In this document: positions 1 to 8,239 of the stretch, in pieces | How the letters are laid out: the number at the start of each line of letters is the position of its first letter | Position numbering within the stretch: the first letter of the stretch is position 1 | Assembly (NCBI GenBank): GCA_964352785.1 | Contig: CAYGTI010000010.1 | Span: forward strand, 46,296-110,295 | Source of the DNA: JACOMS01 sp964352785 | Lineage (GTDB): Bacteria; Pseudomonadota; Alphaproteobacteria; Caulobacterales; Maricaulaceae | DNA length: 64,000 bases | Reading direction: 5' to 3' | Made by a program: the position numbers and the translations under genes | The notes under the pieces: generated by a model | What the model was told of the DNA's origin: nothing | Database searches by the model: none | Seen by the model: only the letters and a program-made list of their open reading frames with translations

Positions 1-1
1 C

Positions 2-601
2 GAAGCAATTTTCAACAGCTCGATTTCCTTTCATCGGATTGAGGATAGTCCGAGCCACCAAATGGAACTGCCCGGCAATGTTCCGGCGCCTGATGACGTG
101 CAAAATGACGGGGATCGGATTGCTGATCTGATCAAAAACAACCCACAGATCGACTCCAAGCGTTTGCGCAGTGACTATCTCGTCTTTCCTGAGGACGTCA
201 TTGACCTGCGATCACCTTTTCCGCGCAATATTTTAGCCCCCCAAGCCGCAGAGCCGGAGCATGGGTTTTGGTTTCGCTTTGTGGCTGATATTGGAGACGA
301 TCCGATTATGCATCAAACCTTGCTGGCTTATATTTCAGATAAAGCCCTGATGGGGACAGGTATTCGCCCGCATAATATTAGCTTTTTTACGCATAAACTC
401 ATGGGCGCAAGCCTTGACCATGCCATGTGGTTTCACGGCGATGTGCGCGTCGATGAGTGGTTATATTACCACCTAGACAGCCCAAGGTCAGGTCGTGCGC
501 GCACATTTAACCGAGGTAGTTTTTATACCCAAAGCGGCGAGCTTATCGCGTCTACGGCGCAAGAAGGGTTATTCCGGCTTATCAAAGAACCAATGACTTA
601 G
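2..601 (+). CDS. Acyl-CoA thioesterase II (TesB-like), 5' end cut off by the window
   Basis: The reading frame is open to the left edge with no stop, and residues before the first in-frame Met (position 62) still look like TesB (a FHRIEDSPSHQ-type linker), so the gene begins outside the window. The visible 199 residues are the second hot-dog half of a TesB-type thioesterase, including the DHAMWFH stretch and the C-terminal STAQEGLFR. TesB enzymes hydrolyse acyl-CoA to fatty acid and CoA in the cytoplasm. The stop (599-601) overlaps the stop of the convergent hydrolase gene in the tetranucleotide TTAG. The family call is firm; substrate range is unknown. Confidence 0.88.
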   Translation, partial: EAIFNSSISFHRIEDSPSHQMELPGNVPAPDDVQNDGDRIADLIKNNPQIDSKRLRSDYLVFPEDVIDLRSPFPRNILAPQAAEPEHGFWFRFVADIGDDPIMHQTLLAYISDKALMGTGIRPHNISFFTHKLMGASLDHAMWFHGDVRVDEWLYYHLDSPRSGRARTFNRGSFYTQSGELIASTAQEGLFRLIKEPMT

Positions 602-1410
602 GCTTTTAAAACCTCTTCAACGACCTTGATGACATCTTTGGTGTTCACGTTCAGGGCGTCATGTCCCCAGTCCGGGCAATCCAAAACACGGCCATTTTTC
701 AGTAGCGGTTCTACGCGCGGTGTCCATTCATACAGCATGTCTTGAGGATTAAGCACGGTGATTTCATGCGGCAAGCTTGCGATGATGTCTGGAAAATAAG
801 CATTGTAGGCAAAGGCCGCGCGGTGCCCCCATTCATAAGCCTCGCCGGCTCTGATGTTTTCGGCAAACGATAACGCCCGCTGCTCTAGGGTCATAACGTC
901 CCCGCCATATTTTCTGATTTGCTCCCAAATATGGGTAAAGCGCGATCCCGCATCATCTAGCGCAATCGGACTAAACTGATCGGCAAAGGTTTTTTGTTCC
1001 TCGGGCGAGAGCACCAAAGCTGAGATCATGACGATTTTGCGCACGCGCGATTGTTGCTGGTGCGCCATTTCTACGGCGACTTTCGCGCCTGTATGATTTC
1101 CAAAAAGATCAAATTGGGCGACTTTCAGGCTTAACTGATCTACTGCTTGCCAAATGATGCGGGCATAATCCTGAATACACACTGGCGGCGTTTCAGGCGG
1201 CAGGTCTGACTCGCCGTGTCCGGGACTGTCCACAGCAATAACTATTCGCTCTGTGCTTACGCTCGTCATGAAGCGTTCAAATTCACGGCTGGATTTTGGA
1301 CTTTGATGTAAGCAAATCAGCGGCAGGTATTTTGGGGCATCAGGCGCCGTTATGCGCATATGGATTTGCCCGATATCAGTATCGACAAAGCGGCGGCGAG
1401 GTTTTGCCAT
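598..1410 (-). CDS. Alpha/beta-fold hydrolase with His in the nucleophile position
   Basis: This 270-residue protein has the alpha/beta hydrolase layout: an oxyanion-type LHQSP at 34-38, DSPGHGESD at 61-69, a nucleophile elbow at 104-108, and acid and base candidates D224 and H250 (in DWGHD). The elbow reads GNHTG, so the usual Ser/Cys/Asp nucleophile is replaced by His106. That suggests non-classical chemistry or a pseudoenzyme. It is the last gene of a three-gene minus-strand operon and its ATG overlaps the preceding stop (TAATG), implying translational coupling to the coiled-coil gene and the methyltransferase. Fold call is good; the reaction is not known. Confidence 0.82.
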   Translation of the reverse strand: MAKPRRRFVDTDIGQIHMRITAPDAPKYLPLICLHQSPKSSREFERFMTSVSTERIVIAVDSPGHGESDLPPETPPVCIQDYARIIWQAVDQLSLKVAQFDLFGNHTGAKVAVEMAHQQQSRVRKIVMISALVLSPEEQKTFADQFSPIALDDAGSRFTHIWEQIRKYGGDVMTLEQRALSFAENIRAGEAYEWGHRAAFAYNAYFPDIIASLPHEITVLNPQDMLYEWTPRVEPLLKNGRVLDCPDWGHDALNVNTKDVIKVVEEVLKA

Positions 1411-1769
1411 TAAAGCTGCGCAAGCTCCTCTGCAAGTTCACCTGAAGATATTTCGTCTGGATTGTCCAGCGCTTCAATCTCTTGCTGAACAATTCGCATA
1501 ATGCGCGCCAGATATTCTTGTGTCCATGCGCCGCGTTCATCGGCTTGAGATTTTGTCGGGGTAAAAGCTTCGATATCGGCTTTGGAGACAACGCCTTTGG
1601 ATTCTAGGAGCCGTTCTACAGTATCAAGGCGTTCGCGCATAACGGCCAGTTCTTGAGCAACGGCCATAGTAATGGCCATAACGCGCTCAGCTTCGCGGCT
1701 TTCGAAAAAATAGGGGCGCTTGCCTTTCGGCTTTGCGCCCGCATGTTTAAGAGGGTCAATCACGGACAT
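1410..1769 (-). CDS. Small hypothetical protein with predicted coiled coil
   Basis: I do not recognise this 119-residue protein. It has a basic N-terminus with several Lys/Pro, a long amphipathic heptad-like helix (about 27-56, AERVMAITMAVAQELAVMRE onward), and a second helix near 83-102, ending in an acidic tail. No signal peptide or membrane segment is visible. Start and stop both overlap neighbours in TAATG junctions, so it is made together with the upstream methyltransferase and downstream hydrolase. It may be a scaffold or subunit for one of them, which is inference from coupling only. Confidence 0.75.
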   Translation of the reverse strand: MSVIDPLKHAGAKPKGKRPYFFESREAERVMAITMAVAQELAVMRERLDTVERLLESKGVVSKADIEAFTPTKSQADERGAWTQEYLARIMRIVQQEIEALDNPDEISSGELAEELAQL

Positions 1770-2962
1770 TATGCGGCCTGCTTGACGGCGCCAATAATGT
1801 GCCAGGCGGCTTTGCGTCCAAAATCTTCGACCTCATCTTGAGCATGCTCGGGGAAAAGATCAGCATCAACGACGGCGGCAACGCCCCCGTGCATCAATTC
1901 GTTTTTAGAGAAGCCCGAGGTCAGCATCGCCGCATCCAGATCAAGCTCGTGCAACTTTGTCCAGAACGGTTCATTATTATAGAACGCGTCCCAATCCCGA
2001 ATGGCTTGCTCATAAAGGGGCATATCATCTGTATATTGCGGCTGCTCGACATGCATCACAAGGCCGCCGGGCGCGAGGAGGCGGTTGGTTTCTGCCATGA
2101 TTTTCGGCATGGATTTGAATGAGGTCTCGTGCAGGAACATGGTTGTTTGAATCCAGTCAAAGCTTTCATCTTCAAACATTGACAAGTTTTCAGCGTTAGC
2201 TTGGACGAAAGTTACATTTTCAATGCCAAGGGTTTTGGCGCGCGCCAGCCCGTATCGCAGCGACGGCGCGCCCGTGTCAACGCAGACAACTTCTGCGTCC
2301 GGGTAGGCTGCTGCGATGGGCAGAACATTTTGCCCGATACCGCCGCCCACATCGAGAATACGCTTGGGCGTAAAATCGGGCCTATTTTCTTTCATCCACG
2401 CGACAACAGCTTGCCCGCCGCCGTCATTAAAGCGGCCAAGGCCGCCGCCGGTCGTGCAGAAAATACCAATATCATAATTGGCCGGGCCGGTCACGTCTCC
2501 GGGGGCAAGCTCGTCATGATAAGAGCCGGGCATGCAGTGATGATCCACAGCCGAGAGATAGCGGGGCAGTTCTAGGGTTGGGTCAAGTTTAAGGCGTGGG
2601 TCATTGTCTGTGAGGGTTTTGGCTTTTTGGATTAAATAATCTGCTTGGCGCTGCGTGATCCAGCGCCCAGCTTGTTGGCGAAGCTCCATTGTGCCGCGCC
2701 GAAGCGCGCTCCATGTTTGAAAAACAGGGTCTTTCGCGAGCTGCTTTCGGACATCATGCCGGGTTTTGGGTGCTGGATTTTGCGGAGCTACGCGGGCCTC
2801 ATAAGCGGTTTTTACGCCGGGCAGTACATGGGTGGCCAAGTGACGATTCATGTGGGCAAGAAAGTTAAACCGTGCGGTTTCGTCGTGGCTAATGCTCGGG
2901 AACATGCCGTGCTGACCAACATTACGGTAATCCGGCGGGCCGTCATAGTTTTTTACACTCAT
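1769..2962 (-). CDS. Class I SAM-dependent methyltransferase
   Basis: This 397-residue protein has a helical N-terminal region (about 1-190) and a Rossmann methyltransferase domain. Motif I is LDVGGGIGQN at about 203-212, with an acidic residue after strand 2 (VVCVDTG, D229) to hold the SAM ribose, then a QTTMFLHE stretch. An N-terminal extension before such a domain is common in small-molecule O- or C-methyltransferases. The ATG has a strong ribosome site (AAGGAGTGA). It leads the three-gene operon and is divergent from the HapK-like gene, sharing a 114-base promoter region. The substrate is unknown; the location suggests it acts on an intermediate of the neighbouring pathway. Confidence 0.85.
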   Translation of the reverse strand: MSVKNYDGPPDYRNVGQHGMFPSISHDETARFNFLAHMNRHLATHVLPGVKTAYEARVAPQNPAPKTRHDVRKQLAKDPVFQTWSALRRGTMELRQQAGRWITQRQADYLIQKAKTLTDNDPRLKLDPTLELPRYLSAVDHHCMPGSYHDELAPGDVTGPANYDIGIFCTTGGGLGRFNDGGGQAVVAWMKENRPDFTPKRILDVGGGIGQNVLPIAAAYPDAEVVCVDTGAPSLRYGLARAKTLGIENVTFVQANAENLSMFEDESFDWIQTTMFLHETSFKSMPKIMAETNRLLAPGGLVMHVEQPQYTDDMPLYEQAIRDWDAFYNNEPFWTKLHELDLDAAMLTSGFSKNELMHGGVAAVVDADLFPEHAQDEVEDFGRKAAWHIIGAVKQAA

Positions 2963-3012
2963 ATTTCACTCCTTCGCTGACTTGCATATACTCACTCGGC
3001 ACCAATTCAGAG

Positions 3013-3026
3013 TTGACGAAAGTCAA
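3013..3026. promoter_or_regulatory. Dyad between the divergent methyltransferase and HapK-like genes
   Basis: TTGAC (3013-3017) and GTCAA (3022-3026) form a 5-bp inverted repeat with a 4-base spacer in the middle of the only intergenic gap between the two divergent transcription units. The position suits an operator for a regulator controlling both sides. Short arms make chance occurrence possible. Confidence 0.25.
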
Positions 3027-3076
3027 GGCGCTGTGGTCAGAGTGTCGCAATGTGGTTTGGCTTTAGGGAGGACATC

Positions 3077-3388
3077 ATGGCATCAAAGATACTGGCACTT
3101 TTTAATCTAAAACCGGGCGTGAGCGCGCAGGATTATGAAAAATGGGCCAAAACAGTTGATATCCCGACAGTCAACGGTCTGGGATCGATTGAGAAATTTG
3201 AAGTTTTCAAGACAACCGGGCTTTTATTTTCCGATGACACGCCACCTTATCAATATTTCGAGACGATCGATATTCTGGATATGGAGCAGTTCGGCGAAGA
3301 TGCAGGAACCGAGACGATGCAAAAGGTAGCGGCGGCATTTCAAGAGATGGCCGCTGATCTTGTGTTCATGAGCACGGAACAGCTTTAA
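3077..3388 (+). CDS. REDY-like HapK family protein (dimeric alpha+beta barrel)
   Basis: This 103-residue protein matches the small REDY/HapK-type ferredoxin-like family: KILALFNLKPG at the N-terminus, a DYEKWAK stretch, FEVFKTTGLL in the middle, and a C-terminal VFMSTEQ. HapK comes from a prodigiosin gene cluster, but most homologues have no assigned reaction. The ATG at 3077 is chosen over one at 3050 because AGGGAGG sits just upstream. The stop overlaps the start of the SDR gene (TAATG). A role with the SDR as a small-molecule enzyme or binding protein is inferred from coupling. Confidence 0.75.
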   Translation: MASKILALFNLKPGVSAQDYEKWAKTVDIPTVNGLGSIEKFEVFKTTGLLFSDDTPPYQYFETIDILDMEQFGEDAGTETMQKVAAAFQEMAADLVFMSTEQL

Positions 3389-4224
3389 TGAGCCGCTTTA
3401 AAGGGAAAACGGCCGTTATCACGGGCTCCGGGCGGCGCGGCGGTTTAGGCGAAGCCATCGCGAAACGCCTTGCGCAAGACGGGGCGAACATTGTGATCTC
3501 TGATATTGGCGTGCCGCGCGATTTGGCGACAGGCGCAGAGCATATTGGCTCCACCGATGAGATGGAGTCGATTAGCGCTGATATGAGGGCGATGGGCGTG
3601 AACAGCTCGACATGTGTCTGTGATGTGCGCTCTTTAGAGGATGTACGGGCTTTGGCCGCGCATGCGGTGTCCGAGCACGGCTCGCTCGATATTTGGATTA
3701 ACAATGCAGGCATTGGTTATATTATGAAACCGCTTTTAGACGTCTCAGAAGAAGAATGGCGGGCCGTGATTGATGTCAATTTGTCCGGCGCGTTTTTCGG
3801 CGTAAAAGCCGCAGCCGAGCAAATGGTCAAAGCGGGCAAAGGCGGGCGGATTGTTAACATCGCCTCCCAAGCGGCTAAATCAGGCTTTCCTCACGCGCAG
3901 GCTTATACATCCTCCAAACACGGTTTGGTGGGTTTGGTGCGCTCTGCGGCCACTGAACTGGGCGAGCACCAGATTACGGTCAATAATGTCTGCCCTAACC
4001 ACGTCACCACGGCGCTCGGCGCGTGGCAAAATGAATATTTCGCCGAAGTGACAGGCGCTGAAAGCGTAGAGGCCTACCTCAAAGCCATGGCCGCGCGCAT
4101 CCCCATGGGCCGCCCGGGCCTCCCTGAAGATACGGCTAACGCTGTCGCGTTTCTCTGCTCGGATGAGGCAAAATATATCACCGCCGAGAGCATGAATGTC
4201 TCCGGCGGCGAGGAACCGCATTAA
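3388..4224 (+). CDS. SDR family NAD(P)-dependent oxidoreductase
   Basis: This 278-residue classical short-chain dehydrogenase has the cofactor motif TGSGRRGGLG at 12-21, NNAG at 105-108, and the catalytic Ser160, Tyr173 and Lys177 (YTSSK). Asp39 after strand 2 favours NAD over NADP, though this is only a rule of thumb. The C-terminus carries the usual NVSGGEEPH-type end. It is translationally coupled to the HapK-like gene and abuts the deacetylase gene with no spacer. It probably oxidises or reduces an alcohol/ketone in the pathway of the surrounding acyl-CoA genes. Confidence 0.9.
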   Translation: MSRFKGKTAVITGSGRRGGLGEAIAKRLAQDGANIVISDIGVPRDLATGAEHIGSTDEMESISADMRAMGVNSSTCVCDVRSLEDVRALAAHAVSEHGSLDIWINNAGIGYIMKPLLDVSEEEWRAVIDVNLSGAFFGVKAAAEQMVKAGKGGRIVNIASQAAKSGFPHAQAYTSSKHGLVGLVRSAATELGEHQITVNNVCPNHVTTALGAWQNEYFAEVTGAESVEAYLKAMAARIPMGRPGLPEDTANAVAFLCSDEAKYITAESMNVSGGEEPH

Positions 4225-5115
4225 ATGATGGACCCCGCCCCTAAAGATTTTGTTTGGCCGAACGGGGCTAAGTTGGCGCTCTCTCTTGTGGTCAATGTTG
4301 AGGAGGGGGCCGAGCGCGGGCTTTTGCAAGGCGATAAAGCCAATGAGCCTGTGGACGAGCTTGTTACGGGCCTAAAAGCGCCGATCCGGGTGCACGGTAA
4401 CGAGTCCAATTACCAATACGGGATTAATCGCGGCGCGCCCCGGATTTTAAAATACCTTGATGCGGCGGGTGTTCCGGCGACATGGACGGTGTGTGCACAA
4501 GCGCTGGAAAAAGCACCGTGGCTCGCAGACGCCATTATGGCGCGCGGCGACGAGCCGTGCAGTCACGGGTACCGCTGGCTATTTACCGCCTTCATGGGCA
4601 AAGATAAAGAAGCCGCGTTTGTGCGCAAAGGTACAGACAGCATTGAGCAAACAACTGGGCGAAAGCCAGCCGGATATTTGTCGCGCTATTTGCATACGGA
4701 TCATTTGCGCAAGACACTGGCAGAGCAAGGATACCTGTATCACATGGATGATTACTCTGATGATTTCCCCCGTTGGGAAACGTTCGAGGACGGCACGCCG
4801 CCGATTATTGTGTTGCCGTATGCGGTGGATAGTAACGATATGAAATTTTGGCTTGCGCCCAGCTTTACCCCCGATATGTGGCTGGATTACGCCAAACGCA
4901 CATTTGACACGCTCCTGGGAGAGGCAAATTCTGACGGCGCGCGGATGATGAGCCTTGGCTTGCATTTGCGTATTATCGGCCGTCCGGGGCGTATAGGCGC
5001 GTTTGAAGGTTTCCTTGACTATGTGAGCGGACGCGATGATGTCTGGATTGCAAAACGTGAAGATATTGCGCGGCATTTTGCGCAGACAGTCTTGCCGATT
5101 CAAACGAACGGATGA
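4225..5115 (+). CDS. Polysaccharide deacetylase family protein (PuuE/allantoinase-like)
   Basis: The 296 residues carry the NodB-type fold in its PuuE-like form: SLVVNVEEGAE at about 20-30, RGAPRILKYLD near 69-79, ATWTVCAQALE, and SHGYRW at 113-118, followed by the DDYSDDFPRW and VDSNDMKFW segments typical of this group. PuuE-like members hydrolyse C-N bonds such as in allantoin rather than sugar N-acetyls. The start codon directly follows the SDR stop. With the amidase at 16.1 kb it suggests the substrate carries an amide or ureide nitrogen, which is inference. Confidence 0.85.
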   Translation: MMDPAPKDFVWPNGAKLALSLVVNVEEGAERGLLQGDKANEPVDELVTGLKAPIRVHGNESNYQYGINRGAPRILKYLDAAGVPATWTVCAQALEKAPWLADAIMARGDEPCSHGYRWLFTAFMGKDKEAAFVRKGTDSIEQTTGRKPAGYLSRYLHTDHLRKTLAEQGYLYHMDDYSDDFPRWETFEDGTPPIIVLPYAVDSNDMKFWLAPSFTPDMWLDYAKRTFDTLLGEANSDGARMMSLGLHLRIIGRPGRIGAFEGFLDYVSGRDDVWIAKREDIARHFAQTVLPIQTNG

Positions 5116-5127
5116 TAGGTCAGGATT

Positions 5128-5940
5128 ATGTATTATAGATCGCAGCTCTTTGTCCCAGGCAACAGGCCTGACCGGTTTGGAAAAGCCTGTTCGGCGGGTG
5201 CGGACCTTGTTTGCATTGATCTGGAAGACGCTGTGGGGCCAGCCGATAAAGACACTGCGAGAGCGGCTGTCATTGAGTGGTTGGGTAATACGGATCAACC
5301 GCATGTCAGCTTGCGGATCAATGGGCTTGATACGCCCGAGGGGGCTGCGGATGTTGCGGCGCTTATGTCCTGCGGCCTGACATTACCATTTATTATGGTG
5401 CCAAAGGTAGCGAGCAAGAGCCAAATGAATGATTTGGATGGTAAGCTGCCAAACGATCTTGGGCCATTTTTCGCGATTATCGAAAGTGCGGCAGGTCTTG
5501 TAAACGCGGAAGAGATATTCTCCCATGGGCGGGTCAAGCTCGGTATGTACGGCGCTGTGGATTATGCGGGTGATGTGGATTGTGATTTGGCTTGGGAGAC
5601 GCACCTTTATGCCCGGTCAAAATTAGTAGCTTGCGCCCACATTCACGGTGTTCATCTGTTTGACGTTCCGCATATTGATGTGCGTAATTTGGACGATTGT
5701 GAACGCACGACCCGCCGGTCAAAAGCTTTGGGTCTCCATGCTCGCAGCGCGATTCACCCTGCGCAAGTCGAGCGTATTCATGCTGCCCTCGCCCCGTCCA
5801 GCGCGGAAATTTCCCAGGCCGAACGCGTCATTGCGGCGTATCAAAAGGCGGCTGGAAATGTCGTGTTACTTGACGGTAAATTTATCGAAGCGCCAGTGGT
5901 CAAACGGGCGCAACGTATTTTAACTTACGGGAAAAATTAA
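5128..5940 (+). CDS. CitE-like CoA ester lyase (HpcH/HpaI aldolase family)
   Basis: The 270-residue TIM-barrel protein shows the CitE signature: LFVPGNRPDRFGKA at 7-20, IDLEDAV at 30-36, the metal-binding Glu119 (IIESAAG) and Asp145 (GAVDYAGD), and SAIHPAQ at 207-213. Stand-alone CitE-like proteins cleave or form beta-hydroxyacyl-CoA such as citramalyl-CoA or malyl-CoA. The stop overlaps the MaoC start (TAATG). A CitE-MaoC-acyl-CoA dehydrogenase neighbourhood also occurs in Mycobacterium tuberculosis (Rv2498c-Rv2500c), where the lyase acts in itaconate dissimilation. The same reaction here is inferred from context. Confidence 0.9.
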   Translation: MYYRSQLFVPGNRPDRFGKACSAGADLVCIDLEDAVGPADKDTARAAVIEWLGNTDQPHVSLRINGLDTPEGAADVAALMSCGLTLPFIMVPKVASKSQMNDLDGKLPNDLGPFFAIIESAAGLVNAEEIFSHGRVKLGMYGAVDYAGDVDCDLAWETHLYARSKLVACAHIHGVHLFDVPHIDVRNLDDCERTTRRSKALGLHARSAIHPAQVERIHAALAPSSAEISQAERVIAAYQKAAGNVVLLDGKFIEAPVVKRAQRILTYGKN

Positions 5941-6461
5941 TGGTTGGAACAGTCAAAAAAGTCGGCCCTAATAGATATCGCGAAACTTTTGGACGGTATT
6001 ACGAAGATTTCAAGCAGGGCGATATTTACGAGCACCGCCCGGCCAAAACAGTGACCGAGTATGACAATCATCTCTTCACGCTAATGACGATGAATACGCA
6101 CCCTATGCATTTTGACGCAGAGTTCGCAAAGGCGTCAGAGTTTAAACAAAACCTCGTGGTCAGCCCGTACACGTTGGCTTTGCTTATTGGTATGAGCGTG
6201 ACGGATTGCAGCCAAAAAGCGGTGGCTAATCTGGGTATGGATGAGGTTAAATTTACTGCGCCCGTATTTGCCGGAGATACGCTCTACGGCGAGAGCGAAG
6301 TTCTGGGCAAGCGCGAGAGTAAATCCCGCCCCGGTCAAGGCATCGTTACAATTGTCACGCGGGGTTATAACCAAGACGGCACGATGGTCTGTACGTTTAA
6401 GCGCAATATGTTGATCCCCGCGCGCGGCCACGCCGTAGAGGATAAAGTTGGGAATTATTAG
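5940..6461 (+). CDS. MaoC family dehydratase (itaconyl/mesaconyl-CoA hydratase-like)
   Basis: This 173-residue single hot-dog protein has the hydratase signature MNTHPMHFDAEFA at about 51-63, where His57 and the preceding Asn52/Thr53 occupy the catalytic loop. It also has RPGQGIVTIVTRGYNQDG near the C-terminus, a pattern typical of the MaoC proteins paired with CitE-like lyases. Its expected role is reversible hydration of an enoyl-CoA to the hydroxyacyl-CoA cleaved by the coupled lyase. The classical MaoC Asp-x-x-Pro-x-His is altered to Asn-Thr-His-Pro-x-His, as seen in this subgroup. Confidence 0.88.
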   Translation: MVGTVKKVGPNRYRETFGRYYEDFKQGDIYEHRPAKTVTEYDNHLFTLMTMNTHPMHFDAEFAKASEFKQNLVVSPYTLALLIGMSVTDCSQKAVANLGMDEVKFTAPVFAGDTLYGESEVLGKRESKSRPGQGIVTIVTRGYNQDGTMVCTFKRNMLIPARGHAVEDKVGNY

Positions 6462-6525
6462 GGTACTTGGACACAGCCTGGCGAGTGAGTTTTAAGTTAG
6501 TCACGACACTGTGAAATGCACTCAA

Positions 6526-6888
6526 TTATCCGTTTAGCTCCACTAACGCCTCAAATCCGCCGAAAATCATACGCTTGCCATCAAAAGGCATTTCCATTTT
6601 GCTCTTATCCATCTCTTGCATCTCGGCAAAGACTTTGGCATTTCCTGCGTCCCGAGCCGCTTTATCAGGCCAAATAATCCAAGAAAAAACCACTGTTTCA
6701 TTGTTCTTGGCTTTCACTGCTTTGAAGAAATCTGTGGTCTCGCCTTTGGGGACATCCTCGCCCCAAGCTTCTATAACCTGCACTGCGCCGTGTTTTGTAA
6801 ATAGCGTATCTACATCCAGCGCGTGTTGCCGAAACTTTTCTTTATCGGCGGTGGGCACCGCAATAACAAATCCATCAATATAAGCCAT
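6526..6888 (-). CDS. DUF1428 family protein
   Basis: The 120-residue protein begins MAYIDGFVIAVP and contains VIEAWGEDVPKG, FSWIIWPDKAARDAGNAKV and a C-terminal MPFDGKRMIFGGFE, which are hallmarks of DUF1428, a dimeric alpha+beta barrel family of unknown function. The start at 6888 is chosen because AGGAGGACA lies a few bases upstream; a longer frame reaching 6933 has no such site. It is a single gene on the opposite strand between the MaoC and acyl-CoA dehydrogenase genes. Confidence 0.85.
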   Translation of the reverse strand: MAYIDGFVIAVPTADKEKFRQHALDVDTLFTKHGAVQVIEAWGEDVPKGETTDFFKAVKAKNNETVVFSWIIWPDKAARDAGNAKVFAEMQEMDKSKMEMPFDGKRMIFGGFEALVELNG

Positions 6889-7033
6889 GATTGTCCTCCT
6901 AGGTCTCATGCCTATTTTATAGAGGCCTACCACAATATTTGCGATAGCAAAAATTTACCTTTGGTTTGCGTTGTGTCATAGCTGGGGAGTGTTTTATGAT
7001 TAGCTAGTTTTGAGTAATCATATGAGGATGACA

Positions 7034-8233
7034 ATGAACGCCCATTCTGACCCTACTGCTTGGACTGCTGAAGACGAACAAATGATGCTTGATACCATTG
7101 ACCGATGGTGCCGCGAAGAGGTGCGCGGTAAAGTTATGGAGATGGAACATGCGGACGAATATCCGCATGATTTTGTTGCGCAAATGAAAGAGTTCGGCTT
7201 GTTTGGTGCGACGATTTCCCAAGAGTATGGGGGCCTTGGTCTGTCAGCCTCGATCTACGCTAAAATCGTCACCCGTATTTCCGAAGAATGGATGAGCCTT
7301 ACGGGCATATTTAATTCTCATCTCATGATGGCGACGGTTGTGGAAAAATACGGAACTGATTTCCAAAAAGACTATTGGCTGCCTAAGTTTTGCTCCGGCG
7401 AAATTCGCGGCGCGCTGGGCCTCACAGAGCCAAATGCAGGCACCGATCTTCAAGCGATTAAAACCACGGCCAAAAAAGACGGCGATCATTACGTGATCAA
7501 TGGGTCCAAGACATGGATTTCCAATGGTATTATGGGCGGCGCAGTCGCGCTGATGGTAAAAACTGACCCGGCGTCTGATCCGCGTTACCGGGGCATGTCG
7601 ATGCTGATTACGCCCAAAGTCGACCCGGATACGGGAAAGGCTTATGCGGGTTATACAACAGGCAGCAAGATGCAGAAACTGGCCTATAAAGGCATTGATA
7701 GCTGCGAGCTGTTTTTTGATGATTACCGTATTGATGCCAAGCGTCATTTAATTGGCGGCGAAGAAGGCAAAGGCTTTTACATGGCTGTGGGCGGGCTAGA
7801 GCTTGGCCGAATTAATATCGCCGCTCGCTCTGTGGGGATCGCGAGGCGCGCCCTCGAGGAAGCCACGCGCTACGCCCAAGAGCGCAAGACCTTTGGCAAA
7901 CCGATTTGCGAGCATCAGGCGATCCAATTAAAGCTCGGCGAGATGGCCACGCGTGCCAAAGCGGCTGAGTTATTGACGCTGGACGCGGCGCGGGCCTATG
8001 ACACCGGTGAGCGCTGCGACATGGAAGCGGGTATGGCGAAATATTTTGCGTCCGAGGCCGCAGTTGAAAATGCGATGGAAGCGATGCGGATTCACGGTGG
8101 ATATTCTTACTCCAAAGAATATCCAGTAGAGCGATTGTTCCGCGAAGCGCCGCTGATGTGTATCGGCGAAGGCACAAATGAGATGCAGCGTATCATCATC
8201 GCCAAGCAGCAAATCGCCCGGAACAAGATTTAG
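7034..8233 (+). CDS. Acyl-CoA dehydrogenase
   Basis: A 399-residue FAD flavoenzyme of the acyl-CoA dehydrogenase family. It has the N-terminal helical domain, LTEPNAGTDLQ (FAD/substrate loop) near 133-143, KTWISNG, and the C-terminal IHGGYSYSKEYPVER with IGEGTNEMQ, where Glu379 matches the catalytic base of MCAD-type enzymes. It oxidises an acyl-CoA to the 2-enoyl-CoA and passes electrons to ETF. Several in-frame starts exist (TTG 7010, ATG 7022, 7028, 7034); GAGG at 7024-7027 best serves ATG 7034. It heads the second plus-strand run and logically feeds the MaoC/CitE pair upstream. Confidence 0.92.
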   Translation: MNAHSDPTAWTAEDEQMMLDTIDRWCREEVRGKVMEMEHADEYPHDFVAQMKEFGLFGATISQEYGGLGLSASIYAKIVTRISEEWMSLTGIFNSHLMMATVVEKYGTDFQKDYWLPKFCSGEIRGALGLTEPNAGTDLQAIKTTAKKDGDHYVINGSKTWISNGIMGGAVALMVKTDPASDPRYRGMSMLITPKVDPDTGKAYAGYTTGSKMQKLAYKGIDSCELFFDDYRIDAKRHLIGGEEGKGFYMAVGGLELGRINIAARSVGIARRALEEATRYAQERKTFGKPICEHQAIQLKLGEMATRAKAAELLTLDAARAYDTGERCDMEAGMAKYFASEAAVENAMEAMRIHGGYSYSKEYPVERLFREAPLMCIGEGTNEMQRIIIAKQQIARNKI

Positions 8234-8239
8234 GATAGA

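Noticed and set aside
4579..5304. 241-codon minus-strand frame over the PuuE-like and CitE genes
   Set aside because: Overlaps two well-supported genes and has low-complexity, basic composition typical of a shadow frame.
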